7,825 bases of DNA, taken from assembly GCA_041572275.1 (NCBI GenBank), contig JBFFSQ010000143.1, forward strand, positions 1 through 7,825, in the 5' to 3' direction. Origin of the DNA: JBFFSQ01 sp041572275 (GTDB lineage: Bacteria > Pseudomonadota > Gammaproteobacteria > SZUA-229). This document shows positions 1 through 5,277 of the stretch, one piece after another. Position numbers and translations under genes: made by a program. The stretch's first letter is position 1. Each line of letters opens with the position of its first letter. The notes below the pieces were generated by a model. The model worked only from the letters and a program-made list of their open reading frames with translations. It was not told the origin of the DNA and did no database searches.

Positions 1-405
1 AGGAATGTTGTGGGCACTGCTGATCTGTCGTGTGTACTTGGTGAGCGGATTCATCATGTCCACCACATCGACAATTTGAAACTCCCCCTGTTTGCTGGCC
101 TTGATCGGTTTTTGCCCCGTGATCATCAGCATCGGCATGGCCCCAAGCTGGGCATAGGCAGCGGCCGTGACCAGATTAGTGGCTCCGGGGCCGAGGGTGG
201 CCAGGCACACGCCGGTTTTACCGGTCAGTCGACCATAGGTGGCCGCCATAAAACCGGCCGCCTGTTCATGACGTGTCAGGATGAGTCGTATAGATGAATC
301 TTTGAGTGAGTTGAGAAAATCGAGGTTCTCTTCACCCGGAATACCGAAAATATATTCCACACCCTCTGACTCAAGCGCCTTAACGAACAGGTCAGATGCC
401 TTCAT
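1..405 (-). CDS. Acetolactate synthase large subunit-like ThDP-dependent enzyme (5' part only)
   Basis: The gene runs off the left edge; the first 135 codons are present, starting at the ATG complementary to 403-405. The start is supported by TAGGAG about nine bases upstream. The visible part is the N-terminal PYR-type ThDP-binding domain. It shows GIPGEEN (residues 21-27), RHEQAAGFMAATYGR (45-59) with E47 as the presumed glutamate that activates the ThDP aminopyrimidine, GPGATN (72-77) and ITGQKP (95-100). Known family members condense pyruvate units to acetolactate or perform related 2-oxoacid decarboxylation. The GEEN loop, in place of the YPGG of biosynthetic IlvB/IlvI, points to the catabolic or uncharacterised acetolactate-synthase-like subgroup, so the substrate is not certain. 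The missing part should hold the central and PP domains, about 400 residues. It is a separate transcription unit from the phosphonate genes, and no link in function is evident. Confidence 0.85.
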   Translation of the reverse strand, partial: MKASDLFVKALESEGVEYIFGIPGEENLDFLNSLKDSSIRLILTRHEQAAGFMAATYGRLTGKTGVCLATLGPGATNLVTAAAYAQLGAMPMLMITGQKPIKASKQGEFQIVDVVDMMNPLTKYTRQISSAHNIP

Positions 406-432
406 TCAAGATTACTCCTAATAGTGACATTA

Positions 433-438
433 ATTATA
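433..438 (-). promoter_or_regulatory. Candidate -10 element for the acetolactate synthase-like gene
   Basis: Read on the minus strand this is a perfect TATAAT in an AT-rich stretch. It would give a leader of about 20 bases, with the Shine-Dalgarno sequence TAGGAG just before the start. No good -35 lies 16-18 bases upstream, so the promoter may need an activator. A second perfect TATAAT (minus strand, 538-543) is further from the gene. Confidence 0.35.
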
Positions 439-463
439 TAAACCGCTTGCGAACACTCAGTGT

Positions 464-501
464 AACTCAACATTGATATGAGTAAAGAACTCGTCATTGA
501 T
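464..501 (-). repeat. Imperfect 14-bp direct repeat upstream of the acetolactate synthase-like gene
   Basis: Minus-strand copies ATCAATGACGAGTT (488-501) and ATCAATGTTGAGTT (464-477) match at 12 of 14 positions and lie 24 bp apart. They sit directly upstream of the candidate -10 at 433-438, where an activator would be expected to bind. This is inference from position and repetition only. Confidence 0.35.
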
Positions 502-585
502 CTGCTTATATTAATTAGTCGAGTGAATGCCAAAATCATTATAGAGATTTACAAGAGTAAACAGTGGCTGGAAAAATATTCTTAA

Positions 586-1020
586 CTATGGCTTGATATC
601 GAGCACCGGTGTATCAGGAAAAGCATCGATATAGTCAATTTCGATGATGTTGTCTTTTATCGAAAGAATATCGCAGCGGCTGAGCGCAATCAGGTTGGGC
701 CGAACAGGCGCTCGGGTGGCAAATACCCCACGCAGTGGATTCTCGATATTACCTCTTGGGTGTACCTGCAAAATGGACCTTTGCTCTGGCGTGTCATTGC
801 GATCAAACCAGTACAATACCCAGATAGAATCTAACTTCTCAACACCCATCAGAGCGGCCTGGTATTTTTTATTTATTTCTAAATAGGTACGATCATCCGT
901 TTTTCGAACCCAACCAATGGGCCAGACTTGAAAACTGGGCTCGATGTTATTGTTCGCCTCTTCGGCGATCGTTGGAAATGGAATGGCTACGAGCAATGCT
1001 GCAAGAATTAAGTATTTCAT
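586..1020 (-). CDS. TsaA/TrmO-like (UPF0066 fold) protein with N-terminal signal peptide
   Basis: A 144-residue protein. Residues 1-19 look like a Sec signal peptide: Lys2, a hydrophobic core at 3-15 and a likely cut after TIA, before EEANN. The rest matches the TsaA/TrmO family, with PIGWVRK near the start, VHPRG, then RGVFATRAPVRPN-LIALS and a final PDTPVLDIKP. Cytoplasmic TrmO uses S-adenosylmethionine to methylate the t6A37 base of tRNA-Thr(GGU). An exported protein could not do this, so the function is unknown. It ends at the DIKP motif and lacks the C-terminal extension of E. coli TrmO (about 235 residues), so it resembles the single-domain short form. It is divergent from phnF across a 206-bp control region. 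No strong Shine-Dalgarno is seen. An alternative downstream start that omits the signal is unlikely, because no Met occurs before the domain begins. Confidence 0.8.
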   Translation of the reverse strand: MKYLILAALLVAIPFPTIAEEANNNIEPSFQVWPIGWVRKTDDRTYLEINKKYQAALMGVEKLDSIWVLYWFDRNDTPEQRSILQVHPRGNIENPLRGVFATRAPVRPNLIALSRCDILSIKDNIIEIDYIDAFPDTPVLDIKP

Positions 1021-1034
1021 CTACTAGCTTGTTG

Positions 1035-1057
1035 TTATTAATTAACTTTATTAATAA
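1035..1057. repeat. AT-rich inverted repeat upstream of the TsaA-like gene
   Basis: TTATTAAT (1035-1042) and ATTAATAA (1050-1057) are perfect 8-bp arms around a 7-base spacer. The repeat overlaps the candidate -10 of the minus-strand gene, so it could be an operator. Its low complexity means chance is a fair alternative. Confidence 0.4.
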
Positions 1058-1074
1058 TAGCGCGTCCTGGTCAA
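1045..1074 (-). promoter_or_regulatory. Candidate sigma-70 promoter for the TsaA-like gene
   Basis: On the minus strand, TTGACC (1069-1074, five of six matches to TTGACA) is followed after 18 bases by TAAAGT (1045-1050, four of six matches to TATAAT). The transcript would begin near 1038, with a leader of less than 20 bases. This is a pattern match only. Confidence 0.4.
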
Positions 1075-1111
1075 TTTTTAATCCCCTCTAGCACCCTTTT
1101 TAAGCAACGGC

Positions 1112-1129
1112 TGTATTCTTTACAATACA
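1112..1129. promoter_or_regulatory. Inverted repeat TGTATT-N6-AATACA, possible operator
   Basis: TGTATT (1112-1117) and AATACA (1124-1129) are perfect 6-bp arms separated by six bases, in the centre of the divergent control region and upstream of the Pho box. An exact CTGTCAT Pho half-site follows at 1132-1138. The size and dyad symmetry suit a dimeric regulator, but its identity cannot be told. Confidence 0.4.
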
Positions 1130-1165
1130 TTCTGTCATCCTGAACTTCATCACATCGAAATCAAA

Positions 1166-1198
1166 CTGTTATCAAACTGACATAAATCTCATCTAAAT
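1166..1198 (+). promoter_or_regulatory. Pho box (PhoB-binding direct repeats) upstream of phnF
   Basis: Three consecutive 11-bp units: CTGTTATCAAA (1166-1176), CTGACATAAAT (1177-1187) and CTCATCTAAAT (1188-1198). The PhoB consensus is CTGTCAT repeated every 11 bp with an A/T-rich 4-base linker. Units one and two each match six of seven core bases, and the linkers CAAA and AAAT are typical. An exact CTGTCAT also lies upstream at 1132-1138. Spacing to the -10 at 1194-1199 equals that of classical PhoB promoters, about ten bases after the second core. This implies induction of phnF and the downstream phn genes under phosphate starvation. Confidence 0.75.
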
Positions 1199-1199
1199 T
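1194..1199 (+). promoter_or_regulatory. Candidate -10 element of the phnF promoter
   Basis: TAAATT matches four of six TATAAT positions and begins ten bases after the second Pho-box core ends (1183). PhoB-activated promoters normally lack a good -35 and use this layout. Transcription would start near 1205-1207, giving a leader of about 20 bases. Confidence 0.5.
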
Positions 1200-1204
1200 A
1201 CTCC

Positions 1205-1232
1205 ACATCTAACTGGAGATGTCTAGATGTCT
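1205..1232 (+). promoter_or_regulatory. Dyad and tandem repeats over the phnF start: candidate PhnF operator
   Basis: ACATCT (1205-1210) and AGATGT (1217-1222) form a perfect inverted repeat with a 6-base spacer. AGATGTCT is then repeated in tandem at 1217-1224 and 1225-1232, running through the start codon, and creates a TCTAGA core at 1222-1227. HutC-type GntR regulators typically bind palindromes with a (G)TCTAGA(C)-like centre. A related but more perfect site precedes phnG (4780-4795). Autorepression by PhnF is the simplest reading; which of the overlapping elements is bound is unknown. Confidence 0.5.
1215..1218 (+). promoter_or_regulatory. phnF: Shine-Dalgarno GGAG that fixes the phnF start
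   Basis: GGAG lies eight bases before the ATG at 1227. It sits partly in the loop and partly in the right arm of the 1205-1222 inverted repeat, so pairing in the mRNA could limit access. Confidence 0.65.
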
Positions 1233-1958
1233 GTATATCTGATAGCACGGAACGAAGGCGGCATGCCTATCTATCGCCAGATACGCGATGCGCTGGTAAA
1301 TGAAATTGCCGCACTCTACAAACCAGGCGATAGCCTGCCACCGGAAAACGAATTGGCTGAACGTTTTGGCGTTAATCGTCATACGTTGCGACGTGCTGTT
1401 GATGAATTGGTAGCCGATGGGCTGGTAGAACGGTACCACGGAAAAGGTGTTTTTATTCTTGAGTCAGCGATCAACTACACCATTGACAGTAAAACACGTT
1501 TTACTGAAACACTAAAAAACCAAGGTCATATGACTGAAAGCCGTGTATTACGCAAACAAGTTATACCTGCCAGAGGTGGTGTTGCTACAAAATTACAGAT
1601 TAAGGAAGGCGAGTCAGTTAGCTTTATAGAAACGCTTCGTGCTGTTGATGAAAAACCCTTTTGTGTCATTTCGCATTTTCTTCCAGCTCAGGCGTGTACT
1701 TCAGTTATTGAAAAATATGACAGCGGATCACTTCATGACTTTCTTAAAAAGCACTGCGCTATAGAATTAAAACGTTGCGAAAGCTTAATCAGTGCAGTTT
1801 TACCAGAAGCCGACGATGCTCGCCTGTTAAACATGCCTAAAAACGCACCTCTATTACGTGTCAAGAGCGTAAATCTGGATATCAGATCTAATAAACCCGT
1901 TGAATACGCAGTCACTCGATTTCGTGGTGATGCCACACAACTTTCGTTTCAACCTTAA
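1227..1958 (+). CDS. phnF: Phosphonate operon transcriptional regulator PhnF (GntR family, HutC subfamily)
   Basis: A 243-residue cytoplasmic DNA-binding protein, close to the roughly 241 residues of E. coli PhnF. Residues 12-78 form a GntR winged helix-turn-helix: PIYRQIRDAL, then PGDSLPPENELAERFGVNRHTLRRAVDELV and the wing at GLVERYHGKGVFI. Residues about 88-238 are a UTRA effector domain of HutC type, ending in PVEYAVTRFRGD, the usual strand pattern for ligand binding. The start is chosen for GGAG eight bases upstream. In relatives, PhnF represses phosphonate or phosphate uptake genes and is thought to respond to a phosphate- or phosphonate-related ligand. Here it is the first gene of the operon behind a Pho box, 33 bp before phnD, which suits combined PhoB activation and local repression. 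The effector cannot be told from sequence. Confidence 0.9.
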   Translation: MSVYLIARNEGGMPIYRQIRDALVNEIAALYKPGDSLPPENELAERFGVNRHTLRRAVDELVADGLVERYHGKGVFILESAINYTIDSKTRFTETLKNQGHMTESRVLRKQVIPARGGVATKLQIKEGESVSFIETLRAVDEKPFCVISHFLPAQACTSVIEKYDSGSLHDFLKKHCAIELKRCESLISAVLPEADDARLLNMPKNAPLLRVKSVNLDIRSNKPVEYAVTRFRGDATQLSFQP

Positions 1959-1991
1959 CTAACTATTGCTCTAACTTGTGAGGAAAAAGCA

Positions 1992-2909
1992 ATGAAAATT
2001 AAAACACTAATCGCAGCGGGTATTGCCGCGACCTTATTCACCGGAACTGCCTCGGCCAACTTACCTGATGGATCGAAAGAGAATCCATTACGTGTACTGA
2101 TGGTTCCTGCCGATACCGGCTCAAATGATATTACAAAAGATTACCTACCCGTATTTAATGGTATTACTAAAAATTACGGCATTCACTTCGATATCAAAGC
2201 AGGCAACAGCTATTCAGCTGTTGTAGAAGGCATATGTAACAACCAGGCTGATATCGCATGGCTAGGTGCTTCTACTTATGGCGAAGCCAATGAGAAGTGC
2301 GGCGTTGATCTTTTAGCTGTCGATGTTAAGAAAGGTGATTCTTCTTATTACTCAGGTATCTTTACTCGAAAAGACAAGAGCATTAAATCACTCAAAGACT
2401 TGAAAGGCAAAAGTATGGCCTTTGGCAGCACCAGTTCTACATCTTCTTTCAACTTCCCTGTAGCTATGTTAATCGCTGATGGTGTTGATCCAGTAAAAGA
2501 TCTTAACAAAGTTATTATCGCCGGTTCTCATTCAGCTTCTTTAGCTGCACTGGCAGAAGGCAAAGTGGATGCTGCAGCAGCTTCTTATAATTCATTTGGC
2601 AAAGCGGTACAGAAAGGTGCTATTGATCCATCTAAATTTCAGCCTTTAGCGAAGTCTCAGCCAATTCCTAATCCACCAATGGCAATGAATAAAGGCCTGA
2701 ATAGCGAGCTGAAGAAAAAACTACGTACAGCTTTCAACAATATTCACACCAAAATTGATCCTTCAAAAATCCGTGGTTACGGCGGCAAGAAAGTTGATCG
2801 TTATGATGCCAACTTTGAAGAGAAAAAAATCTTTGATGCATTAGCCAAGCTGGGTGCTGTTACTAAAGAAGTAAAAGCCAGCATGATTGATAAAGCAGGT
2901 CAGCGATAA
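1992..2909 (+). CDS. phnD: Phosphonate ABC transporter, periplasmic substrate-binding protein PhnD
   Basis: A 305-residue precursor that captures phosphonates in the periplasm and delivers them to PhnCE. Residues 1-22 are a Sec signal peptide with cleavage after TASA; there is no lipobox cysteine, so it is soluble and the host should be Gram-negative. The mature part is a type II binding protein: LRVLMVPADTG at the first strand, ADIAWLGASTYGEA, and AFGSTSSTSSFNFP (about 144-157), the Ser/Thr-rich loop that in PhnD and PtxB-like proteins binds the phosphonate oxygens. Ligand choice, such as methylphosphonate or 2-aminoethylphosphonate, cannot be read here. GTGAGGA seven bases upstream is a strong ribosome-binding site. 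It is followed by a stem-loop that may raise its mRNA level over the rest of the transporter. Confidence 0.93.
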   Translation: MKIKTLIAAGIAATLFTGTASANLPDGSKENPLRVLMVPADTGSNDITKDYLPVFNGITKNYGIHFDIKAGNSYSAVVEGICNNQADIAWLGASTYGEANEKCGVDLLAVDVKKGDSSYYSGIFTRKDKSIKSLKDLKGKSMAFGSTSSTSSFNFPVAMLIADGVDPVKDLNKVIIAGSHSASLAALAEGKVDAAAASYNSFGKAVQKGAIDPSKFQPLAKSQPIPNPPMAMNKGLNSELKKKLRTAFNNIHTKIDPSKIRGYGGKKVDRYDANFEEKKIFDALAKLGAVTKEVKASMIDKAGQR

Positions 2910-2930
2910 ATCATCATCGCTTTGATTTGT

Positions 2931-2956
2931 CGGGGAGTAGCTAGAGCTATTCCCCG
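2931..2956 (+). terminator. Stem-loop between phnD and phnC (attenuator or mRNA-stabilising hairpin)
   Basis: CGGGGAGTAG (2931-2940) pairs with CTATTCCCCG (2947-2956), ten pairs including one G-U, around a 6-base loop. Only CACTTT follows rather than a long T run, so full termination is unlikely. Partial termination, or protection of phnD mRNA from 3' exonucleases, would give the excess of binding protein usual in ABC transporters. Confidence 0.6.
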
Positions 2957-2982
2957 CACTTTATAAAAAAAGAGATAGTACT

Positions 2983-3750
2983 ATGTTGCATTTTAATTCA
3001 GTAAGCCGTGTATACGACGATGGCACTCGCGCCGTCGATAATGTATCGCTACATATTCGCTCCGGTGAATTTTGTGTATTACTGGGACCCTCAGGTGCAG
3101 GGAAATCTACTTTAATGAATATGGTTAACGGTGTCGTTGAGCCCACTAGTGGCAGTATAACACTGGGTGATTTACCCCTTAACAAAAAAAATATGGCTAC
3201 CATTCAACGCCGCATCGGCATGATCCATCAGCAACTTCATCTAGTACCACGTTTATCGGTATTGCATAACGTACTGGCCGGTTTGTTACCTGATATCAAT
3301 TTCTGGCGAAGCCTGATTAAATCGTTTCCTCTTAAAGATCAACGCCGCGCCTGCGAGCTACTCGATGAAGTAGGCATGGAAGAAAAGCATTTGTTTCGTC
3401 GTGCCTCGGCATTGTCCGGTGGACAACAACAACGCGTCGCAATAGCACGCGCCTTTATTTCTGAACCTGAAGTGGTTATTGCAGATGAGCCGGTAGCCAG
3501 TCTTGATCCTGCCATGAGTCGTAGTGTGCTTGAAAGCCTGAAGACAGCAGCCAAACATCATGGCACCACAGTGATTTGCACATTGCATCAGCTGGATTAT
3601 GCGCTTGAGTTTGCCGATCGAATCATTGCCCTGCGCAATGGTAAGGTATTTTTTGATGGACATCCTGATGAGCTAGATTCGAATACTCAGGCTCAACTTT
3701 ATAATCTTGCACGTCCACACGCAAATACAGCTGAACTGGTGGCAGCATGA
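2983..3750 (+). CDS. phnC: Phosphonate ABC transporter ATP-binding protein PhnC
   Basis: A 255-residue cytoplasmic ATPase that powers import through PhnE. The ABC motifs are complete and in order: Walker A GPSGAGKST (35-43), a Q-loop around IHQQLHLVPRLSV (81-93), the signature LSGGQQQR (144-151), Walker B VVIADE (164-169) with catalytic E169, the D-loop SLDP (173-176) and the switch histidine H202. The segment after the Q-loop (about 95-118, GLLPDINFWRSLIKSFP) is characteristic of the PhnC subfamily, where it contacts PhnE. The length is normal for PhnC. A modest AGAG lies eight bases before the start. The stop overlaps the phnE start as ATGA, so translation of the two is probably coupled. 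Confidence 0.94.
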   Translation: MLHFNSVSRVYDDGTRAVDNVSLHIRSGEFCVLLGPSGAGKSTLMNMVNGVVEPTSGSITLGDLPLNKKNMATIQRRIGMIHQQLHLVPRLSVLHNVLAGLLPDINFWRSLIKSFPLKDQRRACELLDEVGMEEKHLFRRASALSGGQQQRVAIARAFISEPEVVIADEPVASLDPAMSRSVLESLKTAAKHHGTTVICTLHQLDYALEFADRIIALRNGKVFFDGHPDELDSNTQAQLYNLARPHANTAELVAA

Positions 3751-4745
3751 ATACACAGACCAATCATAAACACTGGAATGAATGGGAAATTTACCAGGCG
3801 ATCACGCCTAAGAACATTTTTATAATTTTTCTAGCTTTTATTTTGCTATCTTTCTCAGCACACAATACTGAGCTTGATAAAGCCTTTGTGGAAACGTCAA
3901 AAGCGGTTATATCTATCGTAGGCATCGGCGATTCCCAGGTACTGGATGGCGCTGCTCGATTTGGCAGCAAGGCATTCCCCATTCAGATATCACAACGCAC
4001 AGAAGTTAATCGACTGGAAGATTTTGATCGCAATAACCTGCCCCTGTTCGCCTACATCGAAGTCGCTGAGTCACGTGAATACGATGCCCTTGAAGATAGT
4101 TGGACTGTTGAAAAGGCAGAGTTCCTGGTCGAGCCCATAGGCTATTTGCAGAAAGTCATGATCAAAATGCTGGAAACCATTGAAATGGGTTTCTGGGGTA
4201 CAGCTATTTCAATCGCCATCTCTCTGCCATTAGGTATTCTGGCAAGCAGAAACTATGCCCCTCATCGACTGGTTTATTCATTCGCACGTGGCTGGTTGAG
4301 TTTTCATCGCGCCATGCCAGAATTGATCGTCGCTCTGTTTCTGGTACTGATCTACGGCTTTGGCCCCATAGCCGGGGTACTGGCATTGGCTATACATACC
4401 AGTGGTGTGCTAGGCAAGTTCTTTGCCGATGAAATCGAGAATGCACCACCCGGTCCTCAGATGGCTGTCAGTTCTTCAGGCGCGGGCAAGTTGAAAGTGC
4501 TGCGTTATGCCGTGTTTCCGCATGTGTATCCGGCATGGATTGCTTACATCCAGTACATATTCGAGCGCAACATTCGTACGGCCACCGTGTTGGGTATCGT
4601 CGGTGCGGGCGGTATCGGCATGGAACTGAAAGGCCGCTGGGACCTGTTCGATTACGGTCATGTCAGCACCATTCTACTGGCCATATTCATTACCGTTATC
4701 GTACTGGAATTATTCTCGCAGAAACTGCGTAAACAGGCTCTTTGA
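3747..4745 (+). CDS. phnE: Phosphonate ABC transporter permease PhnE (long form)
   Basis: A 332-residue inner-membrane permease, compared with about 260-290 in most PhnE proteins. Residues 23-37 are a first membrane segment. Residues about 40-130 form a hydrophilic, presumably periplasmic stretch rich in acidic residues that explains the extra length. The BPD-type permease domain follows, with membrane segments near 144-167, 192-216, 254-270 and 307-323. The coupling (EAA-like) loop runs over FADEIENAPPGPQMAVSSSGAGKLKVLRYAVFPHV (226-260). NIRTATVLGIVGAGGIG (275-291) is a strong PhnE family match. It overlaps phnC by four bases and has GGTGG just upstream. The protein is intact, not a fusion with a recognised domain. 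Long PhnE variants are known to me in general, but a role for the extension is not. Confidence 0.9.
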   Translation: MNTQTNHKHWNEWEIYQAITPKNIFIIFLAFILLSFSAHNTELDKAFVETSKAVISIVGIGDSQVLDGAARFGSKAFPIQISQRTEVNRLEDFDRNNLPLFAYIEVAESREYDALEDSWTVEKAEFLVEPIGYLQKVMIKMLETIEMGFWGTAISIAISLPLGILASRNYAPHRLVYSFARGWLSFHRAMPELIVALFLVLIYGFGPIAGVLALAIHTSGVLGKFFADEIENAPPGPQMAVSSSGAGKLKVLRYAVFPHVYPAWIAYIQYIFERNIRTATVLGIVGAGGIGMELKGRWDLFDYGHVSTILLAIFITVIVLELFSQKLRKQAL

Positions 4746-4779
4746 TGAATGCAGTTTTAAATTCATCACCCAATCAACT

Positions 4780-4795
4780 TATCTAGATATCTAGA
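4780..4795. promoter_or_regulatory. Perfect palindrome TCTAGATATCTAGA ahead of phnG: candidate PhnF operator
   Basis: A 14-bp perfect palindrome (4782-4795) contains two TCTAGA cores (4782-4787 and 4790-4795) spaced eight bases apart, and overlaps a second palindrome TATCTAGATA (4780-4789). It agrees at 11 of 14 positions with TCTAGATGTCTGTA at the phnF start (1222-1235). It lies in the 58-bp phnE-phnG gap, the only gap between the transport and C-P lyase genes, and ends nine bases before the phnG start. A shared operator for PhnF is a reasonable inference; no clear -10/-35 pair was recognised in the gap. Confidence 0.5.
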
Positions 4796-4803
4796 AGACA
4801 AGA

Positions 4804-5277
4804 ATGCAAATAATGATCGATAGAACACAATGGGTCAGTGCTTTAACGGCACAACCGAGCGATAAACTACTGGCCATCACTGCCGAGCTGTCCAACGACT
4901 GGTCGATTCGTCCGAAGTCTTTACCACAGTCTGGACTGGGTATGCTGAAGCTCAAAGACAGCGCCTTCGAAGAACCGTTTTATTTGGGTGAATTCCCACT
5001 GGCTTCTGCCTGGCTAGAAATAAAAACGGCTGAGGGCGTAGTAGTGCAAGGTGCAGCACAGGTCATGGACGATCGCGTAGAAATCGCCGAAGCACTGGCC
5101 ATCTGTGATGCGGTGTTATCCGCACAATTGCCGGGTTGGGAAAAAATCGCCGAGTTACTTGAACATGGAATGGCGAGACGTAAGGCAACTCAACGGGAAC
5201 GCAAACAAATCCTCGCCAGTACACAGGTCGACTTTTCCCTGCTTGATGATGTGGGAGATAATGATGCTGAAGCTTGA
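4804..5277 (+). CDS. phnG: C-P lyase core complex subunit PhnG
   Basis: A 157-residue subunit of the PhnGHIJ core (E. coli PhnG is about 150). With PhnH, PhnI and PhnL it is needed to make alpha-D-ribose 1-phosphonate 5-triphosphate from ATP and a phosphonate. Family features seen are the N-terminal RTQWVSALT, the central GLGMLKLKDSAFEEPFYLGEFPLASAWLEI (44-73, matching the segment where other PhnG proteins have a GGTG-x-x-F loop, here DSAFEEPF) and the C-terminal KATQRERKQILASTQVDFSLL. The first ATG is used here, but a second ATG at 4813 (Met4) is possible because neither has a strong Shine-Dalgarno; AGAAGACAAGA is the only purine-rich stretch. It overlaps phnH by 14 bases. The identification also rests on its position before phnH. 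Confidence 0.9.
   Translation: MQIMIDRTQWVSALTAQPSDKLLAITAELSNDWSIRPKSLPQSGLGMLKLKDSAFEEPFYLGEFPLASAWLEIKTAEGVVVQGAAQVMDDRVEIAEALAICDAVLSAQLPGWEKIAELLEHGMARRKATQRERKQILASTQVDFSLLDDVGDNDAEA
5253..5257 (+). promoter_or_regulatory. phnH: Shine-Dalgarno GGGAG that decides the phnH start
   Basis: GGGAG lies inside the end of phnG. It is six bases from the ATG at 5264 and only three from the ATG at 5261, so 5264 is preferred. Confidence 0.6.

Noticed and set aside
10..297. Plus-strand open frame of 95 codons at the left edge
   Set aside because: It lies opposite the acetolactate synthase-like coding frame, which has clear ThDP-enzyme motifs; the plus-strand product resembles nothing and has no ribosome-binding site.
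1..405. Phosphonopyruvate decarboxylase as the identity of the ThDP enzyme, which would tie it to phosphonate metabolism
   Set aside because: The visible N-terminal motifs (GIPGEEN, RHEQAAGFMAATYGR, GPGATN) are those of acetolactate synthase-like enzymes, and the gene is separated from phn by another gene and its own promoter.
644..886. Plus-strand open frame of 80 codons
   Set aside because: It is opposite the TsaA-like gene, whose VHPRG and VFATRAPVRPN motifs show that the minus strand is coding.
1131..1156. A second full Pho box starting at CTGTCAT (1132-1138)
   Set aside because: The next core-like string, CTTCATC, is out of the 11-bp register, so only the single half-site is supported.
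2931..2962. A full rho-independent terminator after phnD that ends the operon
   Set aside because: The T run after the stem is only three bases, and phnC, phnE and phnG-J continue in the same direction with family-typical coupling; attenuation or mRNA stabilisation fits better.
3358..3663. Minus-strand open frame of 101 codons inside phnC
   Set aside because: It is antisense to the ABC signature and Walker B region of phnC and gives a Cys-rich, unrecognisable product; the open frame is a by-product of phnC codon use.
5105..5263. Upstream part of the open phnH frame
   Set aside because: It overlaps phnG coding sequence, does not look like PhnH, and would give about 241 residues against a family length near 190; GGGAG and family similarity place the start at 5264.
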